Assembly: GCA_036872755.1 (NCBI GenBank)
Contig: JAVHNS010000002.1
Coordinates: 4,278,001-4,342,000 of the forward strand
Origin: Orbilia blumenaviensis
Taxonomy: Eukaryota > Ascomycota > Orbiliomycetes > Orbiliales > Orbiliaceae
DNA: 64,000 nt
Reading direction: 5' to 3'
The notes under the pieces were generated by a model that had not been told where the DNA came from, did not search any database, and worked only from the letters and a program-made list of their open reading frames with translations. Positions 33,624 through 45,900 of this stretch are shown here, in pieces; within the stretch, counting starts at the first letter, position 1; the number at the start of each line of letters is the position of its first letter. Position numbers and translations under genes: made by a program.

Positions 33624-35921
33624 ATGCCAGCTCCTAAGAGAAGACATCAAAGGGATCCTGTTTCCGAAAGACAGCAACTTTCTGGTGACCCACCAGAGCC
33701 AAAACGCCACCAGGGAGGCATATACCCTCCAGGTTCATCAGTTACGCAAGGCCAGTCATCTACGACTGTCACACCGCCTCCACCTGCTATATCTTCTAAC
33801 CCTTCATTATTGCCCTCCCCATCACTTCCTATCCCTCAAACTGTTCAACTTGGTACCCCCCGCCAAGCTTGCGAAGAGGGTACTTTAAACATGGAACCCA
33901 CACCTGAACCACCTAATGATGATGAAGAGTCATTGTACCACACCCAAGAAAGTAGTACACCGTCGTCTAGGAGTCCTCAGCCACGAGATGGAACGGCTAC
34001 GGAGCCAGATCAAGCTACAGCTCAGTCTACAAGTCACGAAGATGGCTTAGAGGAAGTTCTCGCTTCCGCAGCTATTGATGGCGTGTATCCACCACTACCT
34101 GTACAGGCTCCTCCTCCTCCTCCTCCTATCCCCCCAATTGGATCATATGATGTTGGGAGTTCCGCCTCTCCAGGCTCGGGTTATCCTCACCAAATACCCC
34201 CATCCTTTGCTCCGCCTATAGCTGAGGATGCTGCCCTCTGGGGTGGCTTGTCTGAGGCTGAAATTAGACGTCAAATCAATATGCTCGAGGCTTTGGAAAG
34301 AAGGCGTCATGAATCTATACCTCCCGTGTCAGAGCCGTTGCCGCCATTGGTTATTTCATCCCTTCCTTCCCCGCCTACCGGCCCGCAGACCGCCAATTTA
34401 AGACAGAACAGACTGGGCCCTCCACCGCTCCCTCCAGGCTCCAATCCAGCCCAGCAGGCCAGCCCATTCCAACCCATCCTGAGCGGCCCGCATCATCCTA
34501 CAACATTTGCTCCTCCGCCGGGTTTTTCGCGCCTCGGCCCCCCCCCTCTCCCCCCTTCCCCCCTTCCTGGGTCACAGCCTCCGGGCTTATTTGGACCCGT
34601 TTTACCGCAGCCTCATAGACCTCTCGGAGGCCACGGGGTGTTTAACACTGCTCCACCCTTTCCACAACACTTCGATCATAACAGTTTATCAGAGGGGGCT
34701 CGTTCGCGCCGCGGGGCTACGAGCATCCATTTTGATGACTCTGATCCTTTTGGAAGCGGAACACGAAGCACGCATACATCGATGCGAGGGACCCTAAACC
34801 AGCCGCCTATTGACCCTTTCCGAAGCCCACTTTCGGCCCCTCAGGGTTTTGTAAGTAAAAAAATCTAAAAATCCATATAAGAAGAATGCTCCCGACTTAC
34901 CAATGCTTAGGACCTGGGTCTGCCTACTAACACGAATAATGATACCATCGGGTTGCTCCAGCGACTTTTCCCATCGTCATCGCTATCGCCATCATCACGA
35001 GCGAAGAAAGCTCACTCCGCGCCCTCTGACAAAGGGAAACGACCGGAAACTCGCGAAGAGCCGTACCTCACTTCTTCTGAGATAACATCAAGGATCCGCC
35101 AGCTTCGCCGTCTCCAAGGGGTTCACGATTACCAACCCACTTCCATTCATCCAGGTAGCACCACTCAAGACCCAACATTCCGCTTCTCACCTGCCAAAGC
35201 TCAATACGAGGCCGTCGTTCCGATGGCCTATTTCATGAACAACCCCAATACCCGCCCGCTGTCTACTACCGATCCATTCTTTCGCTCCTTTCCTTCTGAT
35301 CCGGAAGAGATCACATCGCTGCGAGGCACTAGACTTGCCAAGAGGCCGCCCACTCCAGAGATCCGCTTGGACGAAACACCAGTCGGGAAGAAGGAATATA
35401 CAAAGAGAAAACGAGAATCTGAGAAGAAGCAGGACTGGTCAGAAAGAAGAGAGGTATCTCTGCCTCGATCATGGCACCTGCAGTATTCAAGTCGCTCGCG
35501 TACGATGATAGGTCCCGGAGGGCACATCGTTTCCAGCTCATCAACCGGGCGTGGTATATCTCTTGAAGGGGCTCTTGATGACGGGGGGCTCCAGGAACAG
35601 CTAGAGATAATGCGTCGAGAATATATTCGTAAAAGGCAAGCAGTAAGCCGCGTTAGACCGGAGGGAGAGGATAGCAATTCAGCGACGTTTGCTCCGTTCA
35701 GCGAGCTAGGCGCTAGTCTATTGCGCTCGACACAGAGTAGGAGAACTGGGCGACCAGAGGAATCGCAGCCTTTGGAGGTTGGCCGGGAGCCCGAAAACGT
35801 GTCGGAATTATCGTGGCATGCTTCACCACCGTTAGCTGGGGCGTCGTCAGCAGATGCTCCCACGGATGAGGCTAGCGAGCAATCGCAGAGAAGGAGAAAG
35901 GAGTCTAGAACACGCAAGTAG
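33624..35921 (+). CDS. Proline-rich, basic hypothetical protein (probably nuclear)
   Basis: Two exons, 33624-34850 and 34911-35921, join in phase 0 across a 60-nt intron with a GTAAGT donor and encode 745 residues. I recognise no domain. The first 400 residues are Pro/Ser-rich with polyproline runs (APPPPPPIPPIG, LGPPPLPPGS) that could bind SH3 or WW domains. The N-terminus MPAPKRRHQRD and internal basic patches (KKEYTKRKRESEKKQDW; QRRRKESRTRK at the very end) are likely nuclear localisation signals. A helical motif GLSEAEIRRQINMLEALERRRHES (near 205-228) and a later one (QEQLEIMRREYIRKRQ) may form short coiled coils. Most of the chain is predicted disordered by composition. A scaffold or transcription-related role is only inference. 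Confidence 0.75.
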
Positions 35922-37569
35922 TTGAAGAAGTTCTTCTAGAGCGCCTTCCCTTTTTTCGACGAGGGCTTTCCATGCTTGCTGGTTCCGGAGACTTGCCTCC
36001 AACCTCGACTAGGTCCTTATTGTTAAAAGACTAGGTCGTTGGTTTAATTTCTTTCTTTCTTTGCGTGTTTTGTTAAATTTCCGGCCGTTGTCCATACTTG
36101 AATCATCATTTTTTTTATCAAACTGGTGATTCATAGATTCTTACGGTCCGACTGATTTATGCCCCTTTCAAGCTTCTCAACCCAACCGTCTGTCGATCAG
36201 TCATCGTGTTCTCTTACCCGCCCTCTGTTCTTTTTAGTAACTTACTAGATAACGCGACTCTGGCGTGCGAATACTAGCAAGTCATGGTGTTATACCCACT
36301 TACTTCTCTAGACGCGATGCGCCCAATGATAATGCAGATCGTGAAATGAAATGGAAATGATTGATCCAGACCAAGGCAAAGGTTGAAGCCTAGTAAGACT
36401 GCCCAGCGATGCCAAGGAAGAGATACATTATTGTGTAACCGTAATTTAGCGCCACATAATGTGGCGCGGTTACCTAGACATACAACCAGCCCGTCGGCAA
36501 GGCATGTCGCGCATACTAATGCATGCAATGCAATGAATGAAAGATGAAACAAAATATAATGATTATTATTAGGAAACCCGCGGGGCGACTGTGGTCCTGA
36601 AATGACCTGGAATCTGGGACCCCAGAAACGTTGTACCATTGCATGCCGTAGCCTTCTATTCTCTTATTCTATGCATAGGCTTATCAAAGACTATTAAATT
36701 GAAATCGCGTGTGTATGGGACGTATATCGGTACCAGAGTATTGTTTTTGGATATAACGTCTGTATATGTAGTCGCGTTCGCCAGTCACCAGAATCTTAAT
36801 AGTATAAATCAGCTGCGCATGCGCAGATGTGCTAACCTCCACTGCGCACCAATACCATGCTCTGCTGACATTATGTTGCCGGCTTTATGGTACAGTCTCG
36901 GCACCCTAGAAGAGTTGGGTTAGACGGTATGGTGCGAGTGCGAATGAATTAAAGCTAGTTAGCAAGGCAAACCAGCGGAGCTTGAGCTGTCGTGCTAACG
37001 AAGGCCGCGCGAAAAGTTCGGACGAATGGCTCGGGATGCCCCCAAGCTAAGATAAAAACCTGTTATAAAACGAACTTAAACCCTAAGTTTACGGAGAGGA
37101 ACATCATCATTGTCATCATCATCAAGCAATCCTCTATAACTGTCGAAAAAAAATTCTAACTTTGGTGTGGGTTTGGTCGGATAAAAAACAAAGGCTTTAG
37201 AGAAAAGAAAAAAATGGGTTGTGTACAGGAATAAGAGAGGTTCAAAGAAAGAAAGTCGACATTTCATCATGAAAACATCCATGATAATCAGGCCACTGGC
37301 AACTTACCCAATATATAAAGCAAAGGGAAGAGTAAGGTCCCTTTAAAAAGGAAAGACAAAAAAAAAAAAAAAAAAAAAGACAGAAGTTCTCTAACTACTC
37401 ACAAAATAGGTTACAACCTACAATCATTCCGTCGTCAATCCAAGAAGTAAAAAAAGATAATATAAGAATCACTTCTTTTTCCGCATCCTTAGCCCCAGAT
37501 GTCCCCCAAAAAGAAAAAGGGGAGAACAAGAAGAGATACAAAAGGGATCAGTCAAAATATTTTATTTAT
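35922..37569. other. Convergent intergenic region
   Basis: Lies between the 3' ends of the proline-rich gene and the PDH E2 gene. No coding sequence is supported. An A21 tract lies at 37358-37378, and the E2 3' flank is A-rich on the + strand. Confidence 0.5.
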
Positions 37570-39423
37570 TTACAGTAATAGCTCCATCGGATTCTCCACC
37601 ACCCTCTTCAGGGTCTTCATGAACTCAGCGCCAACAACCCCATCTACGATCCTATGATCGAAGCTTCCTGTGAATGTGATTTTATCATCCCATTCGACTC
37701 CTCCGTCCCTTCCTGGGACTGCCACCTTCGCCGGCGCCGAGACGGACAGAATACCGGCGTGAGGAGGGTTGATGATCGCTGTAAACCGCGAAACGGCATC
37801 GTTCATTCCCATGTTTGAAATGGTGAAAGTGCCGCCTTGGTATTCCTCCGGCTTGAGCTTACCGTCCTTGGCACGAGTTGCAAGTTCCTTGATCTCGTTG
37901 GAAATGGTTTGAAGACCCTTTGCGTGGGCGGCTTTGACAATTGGGGTGATAAGGCCAACCGGGGTTGCTACAGCGACGGAAATGTCAACTGAAGCATATT
38001 GACGGATGACACCCTCGGAATCGATCCACGAGGCGTTTACGTTGGGGTTCTTCTTGAGCGCCACGGCGACGGCCTTGACGATCAAATCGTTAACAGAGAG
38101 CTTATATTCTCCAGACTGGGCAGACGCGTTTAATGCAGTTCGGAGTTTAAGGAGCTTCGAGACCGAGATGTCAGAGCCGATGTAGAAATGGGGGGAGGTT
38201 TGCATAGAGGATTGGAGACGGGTCGCGATGGACTTGCGCATGCCGGATAGGGGGATATCGACGTCCGCTAGACCTGTGGCTCCGCCGATGGCGGCCGAAG
38301 CAGAGGAACCGCCGGCTGAACCGGTGTATTTTTCAACGTCGGCCTTGACAATTCGACCATTGGGACCGGTGCCTTTGACAGATTTCAGGGGGACGCCCTT
38401 CTCCAGAGCCAGAACTTTGGCAGCCGGGGAAGCCATGAATTCGACACCTTCCAGGCGCTCGAGAGAAGTTTGGAGGCGGGAACCGGTAGAGGTCGATTCT
38501 TCAGCTGATGGGGCTGGTGCCGGTTGTGATTCGGATTTCGGTTCGGGCGATTCAGATTTGGACTCTGGCGCAGAGCTGGCTTTGCCGCCTGCGTCGTCTA
38601 CGGTAAAGTCTTTGAAGGCCGAGACGTCGCCTGCGTCGTCTACCATGACCGCGATTGGCTGCAATGATTATTTGGTAAGCTTGGGAGGGGCGTTATTCAA
38701 TTGCAAAGATTGCAATATGGTGGGAAGCATGAAAGGTGAACATACGCTGCCGACGCCGACGTCCTTCTCGCCGGTCTGTAAGAGAATCTTGGCGAGGACA
38801 CCTTCCTCCTGATATTCGAAGTCCATCTGAGCCTTGTCGGTTTCGATCTCGACGAGGACGTCACCTGGGTTGATTTTATCACCCGGCTGCTTTTGCCAAC
38901 CACCAATGTTGCCTGCTGTCATGGTGGGGGAAAGGGCGGGCATGTTGACGACGGTATGGCGGGGTAACGCTTCATTTTTCAAAAAAGTTTAGTTTTTTAT
39001 GTCAGCGAGATAGTTAACAAGGAGCAGTATTTCTATGATCTCGCGAGTGAGGATAAGAGAAAAGGAGAGAAAGAAGAATTACAGGACTTATCAGCATAGT
39101 ATCTCGAGAAAGTAGGGAAGGCGGATTTAGGGATGCTAGTTTGTCAAAATAGTAAGTTAGCGTGGATATTACGTATTTGGGAGGTAGATAGGCAAGCAGG
39201 TAAGGTAAGCCAATTGGGGAGATTGGACCAGTGAGGGGTGTTGTAGAGCAACCGGAGTGATCGGTTTGAACGCGATATATATAAGGCAATTGAGGGTGGG
39301 AGGGGTTAGAAGGGGAGGGAGGAAGCTTAAGAAATACCTTCGTAGGCATGTTGTGCTGTTGACCCGTCCGATAGTTCTGGACGCCAGCAGCGCCGTCCGA
39401 GAGGAAAATACCGCAGCAACCAT
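37570..39423 (-). CDS. Pyruvate dehydrogenase complex E2 (dihydrolipoamide acetyltransferase), mitochondrial
   Basis: Transfers acetyl groups from E1 to CoA through its lipoyl arm and forms the core of the mitochondrial pyruvate dehydrogenase complex (yeast Lat1). Four exons on the minus strand, 39338-39423, 39083-39135, 38746-38969 and 37570-38658, give 483 residues. Exon 1 encodes a mitochondrial presequence ([20 protein letters not shown]). The 53-nt second exon supplies the conserved SRYYADKS joint. The lipoyl domain spans about 50-125, with modified Lys92 in [12 protein letters not shown]. After an acidic Pro/Ser linker comes the E1/E3-binding domain (about 196-232, [16 protein letters not shown]...[14 protein letters not shown]). 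The catalytic core ends with DHRIVDG, giving His456 and Asp460. One lipoyl domain is normal for fungi. All active-site features are intact. Confidence 0.97.
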
Positions 39424-40910
39424 AGCTACGATATGAGGATATGACGGGATCGGAGAGGGATGTAAGTGAGCGAGCGTCCGAGGGCGGTATTGATGATGGT
39501 GGTGATGGTGGTGATGGTGGTGGTGGTGGTGGTGGTAGGGGTGAGGAAGAGTAGGAGGCGGAGAGGAAGGAGGCTGGTGGACGGGGAAGAGAGAGAGAGA
39601 AGTGTCAACGTCAAAGGTCAGGAAGAAGTACTTTTTATCAGCGACGTCGCTTTCCTTCCTTTCCTTCCTTTCCTTTCCCGTTCGGTCTTTTAAAAATTGT
39701 TGTTGTTGTCGAGTTGTTTGTTGGGGAGAAAAGGCAATTTTAGCGTCCGGCAAAAATCAATCCGTTCGATTGGCCCGGCCGGGATTGTCGGCATGCCGAT
39801 ATTCTATGGGCCGGCTGCCAACAGATTTTTCGCGCGCTTTGGTTTAATTTAGTTTGAACGTTTTTTTTTGGTCGGGCCGGCCGGGGTGGTTCATACCTCC
39901 TATCATGATCATGAATCGATCACTAGTACGTATACTCTAAGTTAACGAAACCTCGATTTGCTTAACAAATTACCTACCTCTTACTTACCTGTTAGGTACC
40001 TAGGTAGTTAGTTAGCGACATGTGCATGTAATATATGTACACATGGTCCACACAGGCTTGGGCACGCAGGGACTTAAAAATGGTGCCTATAGGGCATGCT
40101 ATTCTATTCCTCAATATAAGGTTTAATATATATATATATCTTCATACATACATCAGTTCAGAATATAATGCTGGCACTTTAAATAAAATCTAAGCAGCGT
40201 CGAGTCGAGGTTGGTGGTTACAGGTAGTATATACCTAATGTAGACTACCTGCATTCGATTACATATTATCGCTGGGCGGCACACCATATATTATATATAC
40301 ATGCATGTACTCAAGTTAAATACCTAGCCAGTAGCATCAAGCCTATATATAATCATTGCCGCGGGGGGGGGGGGGGGGGGGGGGGGGGATGGTTTGTAGA
40401 ATTAGGTATGTTTGGTATATAAAATATAAGTCGGTGTACTAGTGCTAATGCTATTTAAGTTTGAATTTATGGGTGAGGCTATTGATATTGCTGAGCTGTA
40501 TTGAGGGCGGTAGGAGAGCCTGATGACATGCCGGCATATGACCATTTGCCTCCAGTTAGGTGTATAAGGTATATATACCGCAAATATTAACTCTGAGCAG
40601 ACCCCCTAAGAGCCATTACTGGTCCTACCTGCTTCTTACTTAGGTACCTACCTACCTAGATAGCGCGCTCCCCACGAGGCCGTTGCGACATGCATTTCAC
40701 GATTACTCATACAGTACCTCGAGTCTGATCCTAGTTGTTTATAATTACGGTGTTATCATTATCCTCACATTAATATTGGTAAGCATATTCGGACCCTATG
40801 TTGTATGTTTTGGGATATATATGTCTAAATCTACCTATACACCTATCTTGAGTAGAATAGAAGCGAGTCTGGTGCCATACTAGCTAGGGGAAAGTCTAGA
40901 GGGAATATAA
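39424..40910. other. Shared upstream region of PDH E2 and the secreted-protein gene
   Basis: No gene recognised. The part nearest the E2 start carries a GTG/GAT triplet run (about 39492-39540). Farther right are TAGGTA palindrome clusters at 39971-40010 and 40639-40660 and a 26-base poly(G) run at 40363-40388. Confidence 0.5.
40363..40388. repeat. Poly(G) tract, 26 G
   Basis: Uninterrupted run of 26 G on the + strand in otherwise AT-rich non-coding DNA, about 520 nt before the secreted-protein ATG. Runs of this length can form G-quadruplexes and are error-prone in sequencing, so the exact length is uncertain. Confidence 0.85.
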
Positions 40911-42029
40911 ATGTGGTGGCGCTCGAATATAGCCTTGGTGCTCCTATGCGCTTGGCTACCGCTGCTGTGAGTGTGTGTCATGCCCTTTATATATATATAT
41001 ATATATATATCCATTATGGAATTATGAAAACCACTCGGGTATATATACATATACTCGGTATAAGAGATATAGTATTGCATGTGAGGTGTATAATAATTGA
41101 CCTGCCGGGGTTCTATTAAATCTAGATCCGGAGTGTTAGCTCCAAACCGCGCAGCGGGATGCGGCGATGTACCAGCAACAATCGGCCGGCGAGAATTCGA
41201 TAACTTCTTCAAAGCCGAACAGGAAAACATCCAAGTTCTGGCGGCGGCAATCGAAGAAATCGACTATCTGCAGGAAGAAGGGATGTGTCCCTCCAACCTA
41301 GATTACATCAACGTCTTCCACCGGGATCCCAGCTTCCACGTCCAACCATTGATCAATAAGCTATTTGACGCGAGGATTCAAATCGGGCAACTGGTTCAAG
41401 AGTCCGTGGAAGATGAAGCCGAAGGGTATGGTACATTTTTCGATGAAGCGGACCTCGGACTGATACACAAAACTATCTACAACCTCGAGATCAGGGCAAA
41501 CGCCGAGAAGGATGCCGTGGATGGGTTCTTAGCCGACATCGACAATCTCGCCAGACTGAGATACCCGGATATCACCGAGCGGAAGGTGAACCTGGTGAAC
41601 CTGGCCATGCAGATAGACGACGGTCACCCGGATGGTCCATTTTTGGTGGAATACACTGTCGGGGCCAGAGAGAACCTTCAGGAGAGATTTGATAACCTTG
41701 TGGAAAGGATGGAACTCGCGATCAGCGATTACGATAGGGAACTGGAAGTCCATGACATAGTGGACAGGGGCCAGTTGGATGAATGGTTCCCGAAGGGGAG
41801 TACCTATCAGGATGTCATCGGGGCTTTGATTAGATGGTCGTCATGTTGGCTTGAAGGTGTTGGAGCGGCAGCGGAGGCTTTGAGGGCTATCGGACCAGCG
41901 CCCAAACCGGATGACCCGAGGCCGGCGCGGTGGGGGGCCTTTGGAAGGGGATTGAGTACCATCGGGCGGTCCTTGTCGAGTATCGGACGGGGTGATCGAG
42001 GCGGCCGGGGCCGGTCGGACAAGTGCTAG
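40911..42029 (+). CDS. Secreted hypothetical protein (signal peptide on a mini-exon)
   Basis: The main exon 41126-42029 has no usable ATG near its conserved-looking beginning. A 56-nt exon at 40911-40966 supplies one and joins in frame across a 159-nt intron (donor GTGAGT, acceptor TCTAG). The result is a 319-residue protein whose N-terminus, MWWRSNIALVLLCAWLPL then LSGVLAPN, is a typical signal peptide with likely cleavage after VLA. The mature part is mostly charged helix (for example NIQVLAAAIEEIDYLQEEG and RENLQERFDNLVERMELAI), with few Cys, and ends in a Gly/Arg/Ser-rich tail (SLSSIGRGDRGGRGRSDKC). I recognise no family. It could be a secreted structural protein or an effector-like protein; this is inference only. 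The intron carries an (AT)n microsatellite at about 40988-41010. Confidence 0.7.
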
Positions 42030-42943
42030 CTAGCTAGCCATAGACTTTTTACCTATTACCTAAGTCATTATAATTAAGTACCTAAGTAAGTAAGTTTGGT
42101 TGTGAGACTGTATACTTATGTGTGTAGATACCAGCTACTAGGAGGTCCAGTCAAATGATGGAAGGTTCTCTCGTCCATGAGTACCCCCAGCTATAGACTG
42201 GGCACATGTATAATTACAATTTGAGTGCTAAAGCACGTATACTGCCTATACCTAGGTACCTAGGTAGCATAGCTTAGGCTTAGGCTTAGATAGAGCGTTA
42301 GAGCAAACAAAGTCTATCGACTCCCCGGGAGCGGGATAGAGGGTGTCTCGGACCACCGGGAAGCTCTCGTGGTACCGGGAACACACAACCCTCTCCCCCC
42401 TCCCCGGTGGTATAGATCCATTCCCGGGACATGTTCTCCCCCGGCCAGAATTCTCCAAAGAAGCCAGTTTGCAGGAGAAACGTCAAACCGGCGACGGCGA
42501 CATCAACTTCTTCTGCCTTAAGCCCTTCCTGCCCTTCCTCCCTTCCTGCCCTTCCCTTCCCTTTTTTTCTTTCTTTCTGGGCAGCCAATTCTCAACCTCC
42601 TTTTCTATTCTTCCATGGCGGTATCTACGTTTCTTTTCTTCGTATCACCATATTACTAGCTCGACACATACGCATACGAGCCTGCGCGTGGTCCGGGACG
42701 TGGATAGATCCAACAAGCTGTTTGCTATAGCGTCTTGTGCCGCAACATTTTGGCAGTTGAACATAAACCGTCGGCTTTATCGGCCTTCCCTTTCTTCCAA
42801 CAACCTCCCCACCACCACCACACCAACCACCACTACCCATATTGATATCACCAACCGCCTCCCTGGATTCAATATTACCCTAGCCCTCAATCTAACCGCG
42901 GGCGACGCCTCTCGTCCCTGCTGGGCTCCTCCTCCTCTCCACC
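42030..42943. promoter_or_regulatory. Promoter and 5' leader region of the P5A-ATPase gene
   Basis: No separate gene supported. It holds TAGGTA-type palindromes (CCTAGGTACCTAGG at 42251-42264) and a strongly pyrimidine-rich tract at about 42518-42575, which is common just upstream of transcription starts in filamentous fungi. The leader continues to the split start codon at 42944. Confidence 0.45.
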
Positions 42944-45900
42944 ATGTACGCGATTTATCTAGGTTACCAAAAAAATAAAAAAAAATAAAAACCAAATAGC
43001 CGGAATACGCTTGCTAATATATGTATAAAAAATTGCTTGTTCAGGGCACCCCTCGTCGACCATCCTCAGATCGCTAGCGCAACACTGCACAATCCCCTAC
43101 CTACCTACTTAAAGTTCTACGTCTGGCCTTTCTTCTCGTTATACCCCCTCTTCGGCGCTATCTACTTCCCCGAAGCGAATTACGAAACCTATATCCATAG
43201 CTCCGAATTCACCTTTCTCTACCTTGGTGGCATAATATGCCTGCAGATTCTGCTGTGGCTCAGTTGCCAATGGAATGTCAACATCAAAACTCTCTTCACT
43301 ACAAAGGCGGTATGTGTTACCCTTTCAACCTTCTGAATACTTTCTTTCTCTAGCTATTCCCACCGTCCTGGCCTAGGGGCTAGGGCGAGAATTTGCTGGT
43401 TGCTGGTTGCTGGTTGCTGGTTGCTGGTTGCTGTTTGATTGGGGTTAAGAACCTCTGCTGATGATGGACTCAGGCATCCGACGTCTTCTCCGCAAAGCTG
43501 ATCAAAGTCATCCCTGTCGAAAACTCTGGGAAATCCGAAATATGCGAGATCGTACATGACAAGGTATGTCATCAGAAGTGGTGCGCCTGGTGTCCTCTCT
43601 ATACTAATTTTCTCAATAGTCTGGCCCGAAAGAGGAGCTGTTCTTCCTCTTCCAAAAACGTCGCTTCCTCTTCTATACTGAAACCGCCACTTTCGCTCCG
43701 GTCTCCTACCCCCTCTCCTCGGAACCCAAGCCCAAGATCGTTTCCTTCCAGCACACTCTGGGGATCCAGTCAGCCACGGAGGAAGTCCACCTTAAACATC
43801 ACTATGGCCCCAATACCTTCGACATCCCCGTCCCGACTTTCACTGAGCTCTTCAAGGAGCACGCCGTGGCACCCTTCTTCGTCTTTCAGATCTTCTGCGT
43901 CGGCCTTTGGTGCCTCGATGAGTATTGGTACTACAGCTTGTTCACTCTTTTCATGCTCGTCGCCTTCGAGTCCACTGTTGTGTGGCAGCGTCAGCGAACC
44001 CTTACCGAATTCCGTGGGATGTCTATCAAGCCGTACCCAATATTCGTCCATCGCCTCGGGCACTGGGTTGAAGTTCAGAGTGACGAATTGCTCCCTGGTG
44101 ACCTTGTCAGCGTCGGACGTACGAAGGAAGACTCCGGCGTCGCTTGTGATATGATTCTCATTGAAGGCACTGCTATTGTTAACGAGGCTATGTTATCTGG
44201 GGAGTCCACCCCGCTTTTGAAGGATTCCATCGCTTTGCGACCCGGGGATGCGCTTATTGAACCTGAAGGTCTTGACAAAAATTCTATTCTGTACGGTGGT
44301 ACCAAGGTCTTGCAAGTGACGCACGCGGCAGGTGGTGAAGAAAATCCAGAGAAAAACGTCAAGGTTCCCCTCGCACCGGATGACGGTGCTCTGGCAGTTG
44401 TTATCAAGACAGGCTTTGAGACTAGCCAAGGCCAGCTCGTTCGAACTATGATCTACTCCACCGAACCGGTTTCCGCGAACAATGTTGAGGCGCTTTTGTT
44501 TATCCTCTTCCTCCTCATGTTTGCCATTGCTGCCAGTTGGTATGTCTGGACCGAGGGTGTTCAGCAAGACAGAAAGCGCTCCAAGTTGTTACTTGACTGT
44601 GTTCTTATTATCACCAGCGTCGTTCCACCTGAGCTGCCCATGGAGCTCTCCTTGGCAGTCAACACTTCTCTCGCCGCGCTGAGCAAGTACGCTATTTTCT
44701 GCACTGAACCCTTCAGAATCCCCTTCGCCGGCCGCGTCGATGTCTGTTGTTTTGATAAAACTGGTACTCTTACTGGAGAGGATCTTGTTGTGGAAGGCGT
44801 TGCCGGATTGAATGGCCAAGGACACGGCCCCGCCGGTGAAGTCGTTCCTATCTTACAGCAGGTAGCAGATGTCGGCGTGGAAACTACTTTGGTTCTCGCT
44901 ACCGCCCATGCACTTGTCCGTCTCGACGAAGGCGACATTGTCGGCGACCCTATGGAAAAAGCAACCTTGGAAGCTCTCGGTTGGTCCCTCGGAAAGAACG
45001 ATACATTGACATCGAACAAGCTCTCTGCACAGCCTGGAAAGGCCTACTCCCAAACCTCCAGCATTGTTACCGTTCGCCGACGGTTCCAGTTCTCCTCTGC
45101 TCTTAAGAGACAGAGCTCTGTCGCTACTGTTATTCACAACTCTTCTGGTCAGCGCATTCGTGGATCCTTCGTCGCTGTCAAGGGAGCCCCTGAGACTATT
45201 CGAAAGATGTTGGTTTCTATCCCTGCTGATTATGAAGCTACCTTCAAGTACTACACCCGCCGTGGGTCTCGTGTTCTAGCCCTTGGGTATAAATACCTGT
45301 CCACTGATCAGGAACTTGGTGCCGCTCGTATCAATGCTTTGGCAAGAGAGGATGTTGAAAGCGACCTTCATTTCGCTGGCTTCTTAGTTCTGCACACCCC
45401 GCTTAAGGACGATGCCAAGAGGACCGTTAGGATGCTGAATGAGAGTAGTCACAGAGTAATTATGATCACTGGTGATAATCCGTTAACTGCCGTTCATGTT
45501 GCAAACGAAGTCGAAATTGTGGATAGAGACTGTTGGATTTTGGATGCACCTGAGGATGAGAACAGCCCGCATGAGCTAATCTGGAGATCTGTTGATGAAA
45601 CAACCATGATACCTGTTCGGCCGGAAGACCCAATAGACCCTAAAATTATTGCCGAAAAGGACATCTGTGTCACTGGTTATGCCCTCAACAAGCTTACCGA
45701 AAATGCTACTGCGATCTCTGCTTTATTACGCCATACTTGGGTTTACGCCCGCGTGTCCCCTCTCCAGAAGGAGGTCATTTTGACAGGACTCAAAGCCGCC
45801 GGATATACTACTCTTATGTGTGGTGATGGTACCAACGATGTCGGGGCTCTCAAGCAGGCCCATGTCGGTGTCGCCCTTCTCAACGGTACTGAACAGGATC

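Noticed and set aside
35228..35917. 229-residue open frame on the minus strand
   Set aside because: It is antisense to the second exon of the proline-rich gene and has no domain; it reflects codon bias of the sense gene.
39169..39753. Long minus-strand open frame with a poly-His run
   Set aside because: Only its internal part from the ATG at 39423 to 39338 is real, as the PDH E2 presequence exon. The rest is 5' leader with a GTG/GAT triplet repeat and intron sequence.
43393..43434. Regular short repeats considered as a CRISPR-like array
   Set aside because: The units are 7 bp, contiguous and without spacers, and the DNA is eukaryotic; it is a minisatellite.
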